Source: Dongia_B sp035539075
Lineage (GTDB): Bacteria; Pseudomonadota; Alphaproteobacteria; Dongiales; Dongiaceae
Length of the DNA: 64,000 bases
NCBI GenBank assembly: GCA_035539075.1
Contig: DATLJB010000174.1
Location: forward strand, 6,433 to 70,432
Direction: 5' to 3'
The position numbers and the translations under genes were made by a program. Position 1 is the first letter of the stretch; each line of letters starts with the position of its first letter. The notes under the pieces are model-generated. The model searched no databases and was not told the DNA's origin. It saw only the letters and a program-made list of their open reading frames with translations. Shown here one piece after another: positions 26,027 to 34,604 of this stretch.

Positions 26027-28083
26027 CGACTCCGAAATCCGTTCCGTCCGTTTCGGTTTCGTATACTCGGAACGGTAGTTCAACCAAGGCTAACGCCCTT
26101 GGAATGCGCCCGATGCAGGAGCGCGCCTATGAGAAGCGCGGCGAGCAGTACCTTCTCATCAAGTCACCGCCTGCATCCGGCAAGAGCCGTGCGCTTATGT
26201 TCATCGCACTCGACAAGCTCGCCAACCAGGGCGTGAAACAGGCCATCATCGTCGTTCCGGAAAAGAGTATCGGCGCGAGCTTCCACGACGAGCCGCTGAG
26301 CAAGCTCGGTTTTTGGACCGACTGGCATGTCGAGCCGAAATGGAACCTCTGCGACGCGCCCGGCGCAGATAATGGCGGCAAGGTCAACTCGGTCGAGGCG
26401 TTCCTAAAGAGCGATGATAAGGTGCTGGTCTGCACGCACGCCACCTTCCGCTTCGCCGTGGACAAATTCGGCGTGGAGGCATTCGACGACCGGTTGATCG
26501 CGGTGGATGAGTTCCACCATGTCTCCGCCAACCCCGACAACAAGCTCGGCTTGCACCTTGGGGCCTTCGTCGCCCGTGACAAGGCGCATATCGTCGCCAT
26601 GACCGGATCATATTTCCGGGGCGATGCCGAAGCCGTGCTGGCTCCGCAGGACGAAGCCAAGTTCGATATGGTCACCTACACCTATTATGAGCAGTTGAAT
26701 GGCTATCAGTATCTCAAGCAGCTCGACATCGGCTATTTCTTCTATTCCGGCTCCTATGCCGACGACATTCTCGCGGTGCTGAACCCCGCCGAGAAGACCA
26801 TCATCCACATTCCCAGCGTCAATTCGCGCGAAAGCACAAAGGACAAAATTAGGGAGGTGGAGCATATCATCGAGGCGTTGGGCGACTGGCAGGGCGTCGA
26901 CGACGTTACCGGCTTCCAGTTAGTCAAGACAGCCGAAGGCCGAGTGCTGCGCATCGCCGACCTTGTGGACGATGACGGCAGCAGGCGCGACCGCGTTTCC
27001 GCCGCGCTGAAAGATCCGACGCAGAAGAATAGCCGCGATCATGTGGACATCATCATCGCTCTCGGGATGGCGAAAGAGGGCTTCGACTGGATATGGTGCG
27101 AGCACGCGCTCACGGTCGGCTATCGGTCGAGCCTGACTGAGATCGTGCAGATAATCGGCCGCGCCACTCGCGATGCGCCGGGCAAGACCCGCGCTCGCTT
27201 CACCAATCTGATCGCCGAGCCGGACGCTTCCGAAGAAGCCGTGACCGAGGCGGTCAACGACACGTTAAAGGCCATCGCCGCCAGCCTGTTAATGGAGCAG
27301 GTGCTCGCGCCTCGCTTCGAGTTCAAGCCCAAGAACCCGGCCAGCGGTCCGGTCGAGGGCTTCGACTATGGCGAGGGCGGCTACGATCCCGACAAGTGCA
27401 ATGTCGGCTTCAGCGAAGAGCGCGGCACCTTCCAGATCGAGATCAAGGGGTTGGCAGAACCGAAGAGCGAGGAGGCAACCCGCATCTGTCAGCAGGACTT
27501 GAATGAGGTAATCGCCGCCTTCGTGCAGGACAAAACCGCCATTGAGCGCGGCCTGTTCGATCAGGAGCTTGTGCCCGAGGAACTGACCCAGCTTCGCATG
27601 GGGAAAATCATCAAGGACAAATACCCGGAGCTGGACGATGAGGATCAGGAGGCTGTCCGTCAGCACGCGATCGCCGCTCTGAACCTGACCCAGAAAGCCA
27701 AGGAGGCCGCCCTGGGTGGGGCCGAGGGTGACGGCGAGAAAGGCGCGAATACCGCCTTCATCGAAGGCGTCCGCAAGTTTGCAATGGACGTGCGCGAATT
27801 GGACATCGACCTGATCGACCGCATCAACCCGTTCGGCGAAGCCTACGCCATTCTGTCCAAGGCCATGACCGAGGAGAGCTTGAAGCAGGTCGCCGCCGTA
27901 ATCGGGGCCAAGCGTGTCACCCTGACCGTGGAGGAAGCGCGCGAGCTGGCCAAGAGGGCCTTGAAGTTCAAGCAGGAGCGCGGACGGCTGCCGTCCATCA
28001 CATCGCCCGACGCCTGGGAAAAGCGCATGGCCGAAGGCGTGGCTTTCCTCGCCCGCATGAAGGCGGAGGCCGCGCGTGTCTAA
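26023..28083 (+). CDS. DEAD/DEAH-type superfamily 2 helicase
   Basis: A 686-residue SF2 helicase/translocase. Walker A is LLIKSPPASGKSRALMF (about residues 44-60). Walker B is AVDEFHHV (about 160), an unusual DEFHH form. AMTGSYFRGDAE resembles motif III and QIIGRATRDAPGK is motif VI with its arginine finger. The last 250 residues are helical, with a Glu-rich DELDDEDQEAV-type section and no recognised nuclease motif. It overlaps the DUF262 gene by 4 nt and the GIY-YIG gene by 8 nt, so it works with them. It likely supplies DNA translocation for a multi-subunit restriction or defence complex. Confidence 0.82.
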   Translation: MTTPKSVPSVSVSYTRNGSSTKANALGMRPMQERAYEKRGEQYLLIKSPPASGKSRALMFIALDKLANQGVKQAIIVVPEKSIGASFHDEPLSKLGFWTDWHVEPKWNLCDAPGADNGGKVNSVEAFLKSDDKVLVCTHATFRFAVDKFGVEAFDDRLIAVDEFHHVSANPDNKLGLHLGAFVARDKAHIVAMTGSYFRGDAEAVLAPQDEAKFDMVTYTYYEQLNGYQYLKQLDIGYFFYSGSYADDILAVLNPAEKTIIHIPSVNSRESTKDKIREVEHIIEALGDWQGVDDVTGFQLVKTAEGRVLRIADLVDDDGSRRDRVSAALKDPTQKNSRDHVDIIIALGMAKEGFDWIWCEHALTVGYRSSLTEIVQIIGRATRDAPGKTRARFTNLIAEPDASEEAVTEAVNDTLKAIAASLLMEQVLAPRFEFKPKNPASGPVEGFDYGEGGYDPDKCNVGFSEERGTFQIEIKGLAEPKSEEATRICQQDLNEVIAAFVQDKTAIERGLFDQELVPEELTQLRMGKIIKDKYPELDDEDQEAVRQHAIAALNLTQKAKEAALGGAEGDGEKGANTAFIEGVRKFAMDVRELDIDLIDRINPFGEAYAILSKAMTEESLKQVAAVIGAKRVTLTVEEARELAKRALKFKQERGRLPSITSPDAWEKRMAEGVAFLARMKAEAARV

Positions 28084-29272
28084 GTTCACCGACGAAGACG
28101 ATGCGCTTCTGGCTGAGCTTGGCGTCGAAGTCGAGACTAAGAAGGATGCTGCCCGGACCCCGCTCGAGGAACGGATCATCGCCGGTTTCGAGGAAATTCA
28201 GCGTTTCGTGACAGAGCACGGCCACGCACCCCGGCACGGTGAGGGCCGCAACATTTTCGAACGTCTTTACGCCGTGCGGCTTGACCGGCTGCGGGCGCAG
28301 GAGGATTTCCGGGCGCTACTTGAAGCGCTTGACCATCAGGGGCTGTTGACAGGTGCGACGTCCACTCCAGCCGACAACGACATCAGCGATGATGAATTGC
28401 TGGCGCAGTTAGGCGTGGACGCCGCCCCAGACGACATCACCGAATTGCGGCATGTTCGCTCCGCCGCCGACAAACGCGCCGCCGAGGAAGTCGCCAACCG
28501 AGAACGATGCGAGGACTTCAGCCATTTCAAGCCGCTTTTCGATGCCGTGCAGAACGACATCGACACCGGCGCGCGCGTCACTCAGCCCATCCGCAAGGAT
28601 GCGGGCTTCCTGAAAGCCGACATCCGAGCCGGGGAATTTTTCATCCTTGGCGGCCAGATCGCCTACGTCGCTGAAGTCGGCGAACTCTTCAAAGCGCCCA
28701 ATGGCGAAAGCGACGCCCGCCTTCGCGTCATCTATTCAAACGCCACCGAGAGCAACTTGTTGCTCCGCTCCCTGCAGCGCGCGCTCTATAAGGATGAAGC
28801 CAGTCGCCGCGTATCGGAACCGAGCGCCGGGCCACTGTTCGCCGGCGAAAGCGAAGCCGACGACCTCCCCAGCGGCACCATCTATGTCCTGCGCAGCAAG
28901 TCGGATAACCCTATCGTTGCCGCCAACCGCGACCTCGTTCACAAGATCGGCGTCACTGGCGGCGATGTCGCCAGACGCATCGCCAATGCGAAGCTTGACC
29001 CGACCTTCCTGTTGGCTGACGTCGAAATCGTGGCAACCTACAAGCTGTTTAACATCGGCCGTACCAAACTGGAAAACCTGATCCATCGCATCTTCGACCC
29101 AGCCCGGCTCGATATCGAGATCAAGGACAGGTTCGGCAATCCCGTGATTCCGCGCGAATGGTTCCTCGTGCCGCTGTTCGTCATCGACGACGCCGTGGAG
29201 AAGATCAAGGACGGCACGATCACCGGCTACGTCTATGATCCGAAAGCCGCAGCGTTGAGCCCAGCCAGATAG
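28076..29272 (+). CDS. GIY-YIG (T5orf172-type) nuclease
   Basis: A 398-residue protein with a C-terminal GIY-YIG fold of the T5orf172/MUG113 kind: SGTIYVLRSKSDN (about 266-278), HKIGVTGGDVARRI with the catalytic Arg, and TKLENLIHRIF with the metal-binding Glu (about 341). The first 250 residues contain two similar acidic segments, DDALLAELGVEVE and DDELLAQLGVDAA, each perhaps a partner-binding peptide. GTG start inside the helicase gene with GGAGG upstream. It is the only clear dedicated nuclease of the operon and so the likely cutting subunit. Confidence 0.82.
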   Translation: MSKFTDEDDALLAELGVEVETKKDAARTPLEERIIAGFEEIQRFVTEHGHAPRHGEGRNIFERLYAVRLDRLRAQEDFRALLEALDHQGLLTGATSTPADNDISDDELLAQLGVDAAPDDITELRHVRSAADKRAAEEVANRERCEDFSHFKPLFDAVQNDIDTGARVTQPIRKDAGFLKADIRAGEFFILGGQIAYVAEVGELFKAPNGESDARLRVIYSNATESNLLLRSLQRALYKDEASRRVSEPSAGPLFAGESEADDLPSGTIYVLRSKSDNPIVAANRDLVHKIGVTGGDVARRIANAKLDPTFLLADVEIVATYKLFNIGRTKLENLIHRIFDPARLDIEIKDRFGNPVIPREWFLVPLFVIDDAVEKIKDGTITGYVYDPKAAALSPAR

Positions 29273-29295
29273 AATGAAGTTGTGGTTGGGCGGTC

Positions 29296-29337
29296 GCTTC
29301 GATGATTGTCTCGACATCGCGGCGATATCATCGAAGC
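29296..29337. terminator. Hairpin downstream of the GIY-YIG gene
   Basis: GCTTCGATGAT (29296-29306) and its exact complement ATCATCGAAGC (29327-29337) enclose a 20-nt loop, 23 nt after the operon stop. There is no T run. It may end the defence-type operon or belong to a replication or control region with the GTAAC repeats that follow. Confidence 0.4.
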
Positions 29338-29342
29338 CCCAT

Positions 29343-29437
29343 GTAACTCTGTAACCGTGTAACGAGATGTCCTGGAATTTGCCGTCCGCGAAGACGATGC
29401 GCCCGAGGCGAGGCAGGTTACAAAGTTACAGCGTTAC
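29343..29437. repeat. Opposed triplets of GTAAC / GTTAC repeats
   Basis: GTAAC occurs three times at exact 8-bp spacing (29343, 29351, 29359). Its complement GTTAC occurs three times at the same spacing (29417, 29425, 29433), 53 bp further on. The arrays lie between the convergent GIY-YIG and DUF927 genes. They resemble iterons or paired protein-binding arrays. A decayed coding end (repeated VT codons) is an alternative explanation. Confidence 0.5.
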
Positions 29438-29473
29438 AGATCCCGATGCCTGAGGAGTGATGGTGCGGGACCG

Positions 29474-31327
29474 CTAGACAGCGGTCCCGAGAATTGCTTC
29501 GGTAACGCAAAAGACCCGGGTGGGCGCGCCGTCAATCCTTACGACGCGGGTCATATTTCCATCGTTCCCGGCGATGAGGAATCCGCGGTCTCGAAGAACC
29601 TTTGCGACCGCCGTCGAGTCGAGGCCCTTGCATACGTCCATCCTGAACACGTCGGAAAGGAAGAGGAATTCACGAGCGCCTTCATCGCCCTTGAACCAGC
29701 CAGCCATACTATGTGTCGGTGCAGAGCCAGCCGACCGATTCTTGGCTGTAAGCTGCGCAAAGCGGTTAGAACCATGCCGCTCCAGAAATGTCCTGACTTG
29801 ATCGATCGCGGTCGTAATTTCATGCGCTTCGGTTCCGCCGCGTCGCTCAAGCCAGGCCTGAAAGCACGAGGCGGCAGCAGTATCGGCTTCTCCAGTTGGC
29901 CAAGGCAGAATGCCTAACTCGATTGCGAGTTCGCCGGCGGCGGCCGCGATCGCGAAACGGCTCGCCACACGGCTGACCTGCCCATCCGCCTGCGCTGGCG
30001 AGTTGGAGGTCAACCATGCCTGCCGCATGGCGACGACCTTGTCGCTGTTGGCTGACAGATCCTTGAAGAGACTGGCGAGGAATGCGTCGATGGCATGGCC
30101 GCTGTTGGCCTCACAAGCCGCCTTGAAGTTGCGTGCCAAGGAATCGCCATTCGCGAAGCCGTTCAGGGTGTCAAATATCCCGTATCCCTTTCCGGCATCG
30201 GCGGGGATTTCGACAAAGCGAACGAGTTGGCCGGCCATCGCTTTCTGACCTACCTCGGCCAGCTTTTCAGCAAGCCCGATCTCGCCGGTCGACAGAAGCA
30301 TCAGACGCCATCTCATCGGCGCCTGGGCAATGGCCTCGCGGCTGCTGCGTGTCTTGCCGGTGCCGTTTCCGAGCATGTACGTCATGGCACCGGCGTCGTG
30401 GCCATTGACCTGGGAGAGTTCGTCGAGAATCAGGAGTCCGTCGTTCGATTGAGCAGCAATGGCTTCGCCGCCGTTGCCGGTGGTGTGCCAGGTCCTCATG
30501 GGAATGCCCCATACGGAGGCCGCCGCTCTGAGCGCGGTCGTCTTACCCGTCGAGCTGGCGCCAACGAAATGGAATCCGCCTGAATCTTCCTTGACCACCT
30601 GACACAGGGGCGCTGCGAATGCAGCCGAAATGGCGAGGGCGATCCGCGTATTGCCGATGGCCGGCAGAGCAACGTGCTGCTGCCAGTCGGCGAGCGTTCC
30701 GTTCTCCGCCATCCGGTCTGCCGGGAAAGCGCGCGGCTGGAAGACGATCGGACGCTGTGGATTGCTTCCGTAGACGCGCTGTTCCGTTACGAAAGCATCG
30801 CCATGCCAGCCGACCTGATCGACGTTCGTGATAACCTTGTCTGTCTTGACCTTGATCAGATAGGTGCCCAAAAGTTCGGATACGTTGCGCGATAATTCGA
30901 CGATGAGCCCGCGGTCGAGCAGCACCTGTCGGACGGCCGTCATGTTGCCGGCGACGAGGCTCAGAGATATGGCCAGCTCATGCGGGTTGCCCAGCGAGTC
31001 CTTCCAAGCGATCGCGACACCTCGGGCGTTGCCCTTTCCGCTATGTGTCAATCCGAGCACTTCAAACGGATCGCAGAGGCGAGTAGTTGGCTTGCCCTCT
31101 TCGAGGCCGCGGGCAAAGAGGCCATCCTTGCTCATGTGGAACCGGCCGAACGACAAGTATTTTGGCGGCTCGGTAGTCGGCGTCGCCGACGATATCGCCA
31201 AGACCTGTGTCTCGGATCCATCGGCACTGGCTTGTGCTGCTACGACGTTGGTCATGCTATTGTCGACCACGTCGGACGTTGCCGCTGTGGAAAGTTCGCC
31301 GGCCTGCTTAGCATCGTGCTGATCCAT
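29474..31327 (-). CDS. DUF927 ATPase/helicase-like protein
   Basis: A 617-residue DUF927 protein. After a low-complexity N-terminus (about 55 residues) comes the family core: YLIKVKTDKVITNVDQVGWHG, then Walker A in GGFHFVGASSTGKTTALRAAASVWG (about 245-270), then LLILDELSQVNGHDAGAMTYML (Walker B), then GIGLAEKLAEVGQKAMAGQLVR-type sensor region. Such proteins are common in integrative elements and phages and are thought to act in replication. GGAGGG is 9 nt before the ATG at 31325-31327. The gene is convergent with the nuclease operon and upstream of nothing but the integrase, which is on the same strand. Confidence 0.8.
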   Translation of the reverse strand: MDQHDAKQAGELSTAATSDVVDNSMTNVVAAQASADGSETQVLAISSATPTTEPPKYLSFGRFHMSKDGLFARGLEEGKPTTRLCDPFEVLGLTHSGKGNARGVAIAWKDSLGNPHELAISLSLVAGNMTAVRQVLLDRGLIVELSRNVSELLGTYLIKVKTDKVITNVDQVGWHGDAFVTEQRVYGSNPQRPIVFQPRAFPADRMAENGTLADWQQHVALPAIGNTRIALAISAAFAAPLCQVVKEDSGGFHFVGASSTGKTTALRAAASVWGIPMRTWHTTGNGGEAIAAQSNDGLLILDELSQVNGHDAGAMTYMLGNGTGKTRSSREAIAQAPMRWRLMLLSTGEIGLAEKLAEVGQKAMAGQLVRFVEIPADAGKGYGIFDTLNGFANGDSLARNFKAACEANSGHAIDAFLASLFKDLSANSDKVVAMRQAWLTSNSPAQADGQVSRVASRFAIAAAAGELAIELGILPWPTGEADTAAASCFQAWLERRGGTEAHEITTAIDQVRTFLERHGSNRFAQLTAKNRSAGSAPTHSMAGWFKGDEGAREFLFLSDVFRMDVCKGLDSTAVAKVLRDRGFLIAGNDGNMTRVVRIDGAPTRVFCVTEAILGTAV

Positions 31328-31432
31328 CGTCCCGTTTCCCTCCTGCTGTTGCATCGTCGTGAAACGGATGTTCGGTCGGCTCCCCTAGGCCATCCTCCAC
31401 AATGGCGCATGGCAGATATGCAATTTTGCGGA

Positions 31433-33391
31433 TCAGGCTCGGCGAACGTAGGAGGCGAGATTAGCCCCAAGCCGTTCAAGGCGTCGCCGGACGTCGCCGC
31501 TGAGACGGTCGAGGCGGAAGGCAGTCTGACCTGGAGCGTCCATGATCCCGGCGAGGTCGAGGCCGGGGTAGTGGAGCTGCTTGAGGAACTTGTCGATCAG
31601 GGGCGCGAAGATCTTTCGCGAGCCGTAAATTTCCGAGACGTCGGCGTTGGCATGGCCCATCAGATAGTCCTGTTCGCGATCTTCGAAGCCGCCGCCGCGC
31701 AAGGCGTCTTTATAATTGTGCCGAAGACTGTAAAGAACCTTGGTTTCGGACTTTAGGCCAAGGCGGTCGAGGAACCGCTTTTCGGCATTGAACTCTTTGC
31801 TGATGTTGGACGAGTAGGTCCCGTCCGACGCGAGCTCAAGGTTCGGGAACAGGCGAGCTTTGCCTTCACCGCGCATCTCCTGCACGTAATCCATAAAGCC
31901 GAGCGCTATCAAGACGGGATGCAACGGGATCGTCCTCCTCGCGGCGCGGGTCTTCAGCTTTTTGACGATGTCTTCGGAGGCGTCAAGGTAGTCGTCCTGA
32001 TCGATTTCATTCGTGACTTCGAGGCATGGGTAGTTGTCGACTTCCTTGACGTCGGCAAGGAGGCACTGACCGAATTCTTGCGGCCTGAAGCCGCCGAAGA
32101 GCATGGCCAGGGGCACCCAGAAACGATGCCCGCGATCGAAATATCTGCCTCCGTGGTCATGCCAATGGTGCTTGGATTTCGACCCCACATAGAGTGGTGC
32201 TTTGACGATGCGGTTCAGCTCTTCGAGACTGAATGGAAGCCGGACGGCGTCGGCGGCGACGCGCTGGCTGATGTCGGCCTCGACATGAACGCGAGCGGCG
32301 ATGTTCTCCTTGATGCCACCATTATCAAGAGCGTAGGCGAAGAGGGTCTTGATGAACGTCAGATAGCCGTTGTTGATCGTGTTCGGCGAAAGGGTTTGAT
32401 ATTTCTTGGTCGCACGGTTGACCTCAGCGGCCGCAACAATCGAGTCGAAGCCATGTTGACGGCTGTTGATGGGCGTGTCTTCAAGTATGCTCTTGAGCTT
32501 GATGATGTCGACCTTGCGGTAGCTATGGACGGTCTTGTCGCCGGCGACGTCGATCAGCGCCCGCACGGCGGCGCGGTATTTGTCCGCGACCGATTTGCCT
32601 TTGGATTTCTTCGCAATTGCTGGATCGGCTAATGCTGCAGCTCGTTCGCTCGGCGATTTTCCGTCAAGGCCGCGCTTTGCGATAACCAGCTCTGCGAAAT
32701 CCGAGAATTTCATGAGAGCGAGTTCGGTCAGTCCGGCAGCTTCCGCTTCGGCCGCCGTTGCCAAGGCCAGATGCTGCGTCAAGGCCGCTCCCTGAAGCGG
32801 CAGCGCCGGAGCTATTGAGGTCGGGGCTTGATCGAAAATGGGATCTGCCGATTTGCCGTAGAAAATGCCCTTGTCCCGCTCTTGTTGCCGTTGGATGGCG
32901 GCCACTTCCGCGCGGAGGACGAGCTCACATAGCTGATCAAATTCCGGGCTGTCTTCGCCTGATTCAAGTCCCGCCGCCCCGAGGAGGGAGGTCGCGCGCG
33001 GCTTGACGGCCGTGAAATCGAGGCAAGCCAGCTGACGGACACGGATATCCAGATCAGCCGCACGGCGGCTGACCGGCAGACGCTCAAAGGCGTCGGCGCC
33101 GCCGAGCAAGCGCCGTTCCTGGCGGTCCTGCTCGAGCAGTGCCTGAAAATGCGCCTTTGCCAGCCCTATGATCTTTGCCGTCTCTAGCATCGGATTCCGA
33201 CGAACGAATTCGAAAAGCTGGAGACAATGTTGTGCCGTCTTGAGGGAGCGGTTCCGGGCGATCGAGGGGATGCTCGTTTGGAGCGACAGCTTCAGTTCCT
33301 TGCGTCCGAAACGGCTGACGAGGTCTACAGGGACGCGGAGCCGGAAATGGTAATTTCCATGACGGCGAATGACATTCGGGATGGCGGGCAT
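31433..33391 (-). CDS. int: Tyrosine site-specific integrase
   Basis: A 652-residue tyrosine recombinase. The N-terminus (IRRHGNYHFRLRVPVDLVSRFGRKELKLSLQT) is the small DNA-binding domain of DUF6538-type integrases; a SAM-like core-binding domain lies near 260-380. In the catalytic domain, LFGGFRPQEFGQ gives the first Arg, LYSLRHNYKDALRGG the His/Arg box, LMGHANADVSEIYGS the last His and the nucleophile Tyr. GGAAGCG precedes the ATG at 33391. It lies about 145 bp from the attR core, as expected for the integrase of this element. Confidence 0.88.
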   Translation of the reverse strand: MPAIPNVIRRHGNYHFRLRVPVDLVSRFGRKELKLSLQTSIPSIARNRSLKTAQHCLQLFEFVRRNPMLETAKIIGLAKAHFQALLEQDRQERRLLGGADAFERLPVSRRAADLDIRVRQLACLDFTAVKPRATSLLGAAGLESGEDSPEFDQLCELVLRAEVAAIQRQQERDKGIFYGKSADPIFDQAPTSIAPALPLQGAALTQHLALATAAEAEAAGLTELALMKFSDFAELVIAKRGLDGKSPSERAAALADPAIAKKSKGKSVADKYRAAVRALIDVAGDKTVHSYRKVDIIKLKSILEDTPINSRQHGFDSIVAAAEVNRATKKYQTLSPNTINNGYLTFIKTLFAYALDNGGIKENIAARVHVEADISQRVAADAVRLPFSLEELNRIVKAPLYVGSKSKHHWHDHGGRYFDRGHRFWVPLAMLFGGFRPQEFGQCLLADVKEVDNYPCLEVTNEIDQDDYLDASEDIVKKLKTRAARRTIPLHPVLIALGFMDYVQEMRGEGKARLFPNLELASDGTYSSNISKEFNAEKRFLDRLGLKSETKVLYSLRHNYKDALRGGGFEDREQDYLMGHANADVSEIYGSRKIFAPLIDKFLKQLHYPGLDLAGIMDAPGQTAFRLDRLSGDVRRRLERLGANLASYVRRA

Positions 33392-33808
33392 CGATCGCTT
33401 CCAGGCGGACGGTGGCACAGGCCGTCGTGGGCGACGCGTACCACCGCTGTGTACCAAATGCCTGGAAGGGGCCTTGATTTAGAGAATCGGCATCAAATAA
33501 ATCAATGCGTTAGACGGCAATCTGGCTGGTAGTCCCACCCTCTCCGCCAATTTCCTCAGTTTCTCAGCCTTGGGGCGCCTCAAACTGCTTTAAATGCGAA
33601 TGATAACAAGCTGTTGCTTTCTCCGCGGCGTATCTGAGCGTCGCCGCGCCTTGGCTGCGGCGATCGCTCCATTTCATTCGCCAGCGCAATTCTCTGCTGA
33701 TGGTGGTGCCATCAAGACAGCGATGCTCTCGTCGAACTTGGCGCGTCACTATTAAGTCTGTCCGGTCGCATTGCTCGTCGCGTTTCTCTTGGACCGCACC
33801 GGAAAGTC
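33392..33808. other. Spacer with attR and no gene
   Basis: This 417-bp stretch holds the int promoter, the attR core and about 260 bp of chromosomal-side sequence. CTGTGTACCA (33449 region) and AGAGAATCGGC recall CTGTGTACCAG and AGGGAATCGGC just inside attL (18911-18941), possible integrase arm sites. No gene is seen. Confidence 0.45.
33536..33549. repeat. attR core of the integrated element
   Basis: CACCCTCTCCGCCA is identical to 18815-18828; ATTTCCTCAG follows here and TTTCTCCAG there. It resembles a tRNA-Ser 3' end, but the T-arm upstream (CTGGTAGTCC) is not canonical, so it is an att site and not a tRNA. Confidence 0.55.
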
Positions 33809-34387
33809 TCAGCGCTTGGCGAGGCCATCGACAAAGACATCTACAAGGCGCAGCGCATTCGGCTGCCAGTCCGTTGCGCCCTGCGAATAGAAGATGCCAA
33901 AGAGGGTGCGCAACAGATCTTCCGGCGGGATATCGGCGCGCATCTTTCCCGCCGCGACCGCGCGTTCAAGCAGCAGGCCGACCGCATTGGTGAGCCGCTC
34001 GAAGGAATAGGCCTTCAGTTCCGAAGAACCATGGGCGACCAGTTGGAGTCCTTCGATCATGCCTTTCTTGGCGGCGACCAGGCGGACATTGGCTTGAAGC
34101 CATTTTCGCAGCGCCTCGACCGGATCGCCGTCGCGGGCAAGTTGCTCGGCCAGTTCGCCAAGAAGGTCGACCTCATGGCGGTAGACGGCTTCGAACAGGG
34201 CCTCCCGGGTCGGAAAATGCCGGTAGAGCGTCCCGATCCCGACGCCGGCCAGGCGCGCGACCGCCTCCAGGCTCGCCTGCGGACCGCCGGTGCTGAAGAT
34301 CTGCGTTGCTGCCTCAAGCAGGAGTTCTCGATTGCGGATCGAATCGGCGCGCGGTTTGCGGGTTGTTTTTGCAGTCTCTCGTGCCAT
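33809..34387 (-). CDS. TetR-family regulator of the molybdenum oxidoreductase operon
   Basis: A 192-residue TetR protein. HTH: LLLEAATQIFSTGGPQASLEAVARLAGVGIGTLYRHFPTREAL (about 22-65). The C-terminal helical domain includes VYRHEVDLLGELAEQLA and ADIPPEDLLRTLFGIFY, found in the TetR group that often stands beside oxidoreductases. It is divergent from paoABC-like genes, with a palindromic site 50-66 bp upstream of its own start. Probably a repressor of both. Confidence 0.88.
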   Translation of the reverse strand: MARETAKTTRKPRADSIRNRELLLEAATQIFSTGGPQASLEAVARLAGVGIGTLYRHFPTREALFEAVYRHEVDLLGELAEQLARDGDPVEALRKWLQANVRLVAAKKGMIEGLQLVAHGSSELKAYSFERLTNAVGLLLERAVAAGKMRADIPPEDLLRTLFGIFYSQGATDWQPNALRLVDVFVDGLAKR

Positions 34388-34436
34388 TTCTTTAAAACCG
34401 CGCTCTTTTCCTCACGATAAACTTCCCTCTTGATAA

Positions 34437-34453
34437 ACGGAGGATGCCTCCGT
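34437..34453. promoter_or_regulatory. Candidate TetR operator upstream of paoA-like gene
   Basis: ACGGAGG-ATG-CCTCCGT is a perfect 7-bp dyad with 3-bp spacer in the divergent region, next to AT-rich TGATAAA and GTATAAATAA sequences that could be promoter boxes. The ACGGAGGNNNCCTCCGT form is seen with other TetR regulators. Confidence 0.6.
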
Positions 34454-34604
34454 ATAAATAAATCGCCCCTGGGGAAACTGCAAAGGCAGATACCCCGGTT
34501 CGGGTCGGCGGGCCGTTCACGTCAGATCGCTTCCCGTTGCCGCATCCTCAGCCGCTCTTCGGCGGCTTCGATCCATATATCAAAAACACTGAATGGAGTA
34601 CCAC

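Larger units (their letters stand above)
18815..33549. mobile_element. Integrative mobilizable element, about 14.7 kb
   Basis: The element is bounded by a 14-bp direct repeat. It carries a tyrosine integrase at its right end, pointing inward from attR, plus a MobQ-type relaxase with a candidate oriT and small accessory genes, and a DUF927 ATPase. Cargo is a five-gene set of HTH regulator, DNA methyltransferase, DUF262/HNH protein, helicase and GIY-YIG nuclease. No type IV secretion genes are present, so it would depend on a helper for transfer. Boundaries are inferred from the repeats and gene content. Confidence 0.65.

Noticed and set aside
33500..33553. Possible tRNA-Ser gene ending CCACCCTCTCCGCCA
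   Set aside because: Only the 3' end matches. The T-arm sequence (CTGGTAGTCC) and a pairing 5' half are absent, so it is better read as an attachment-site core.
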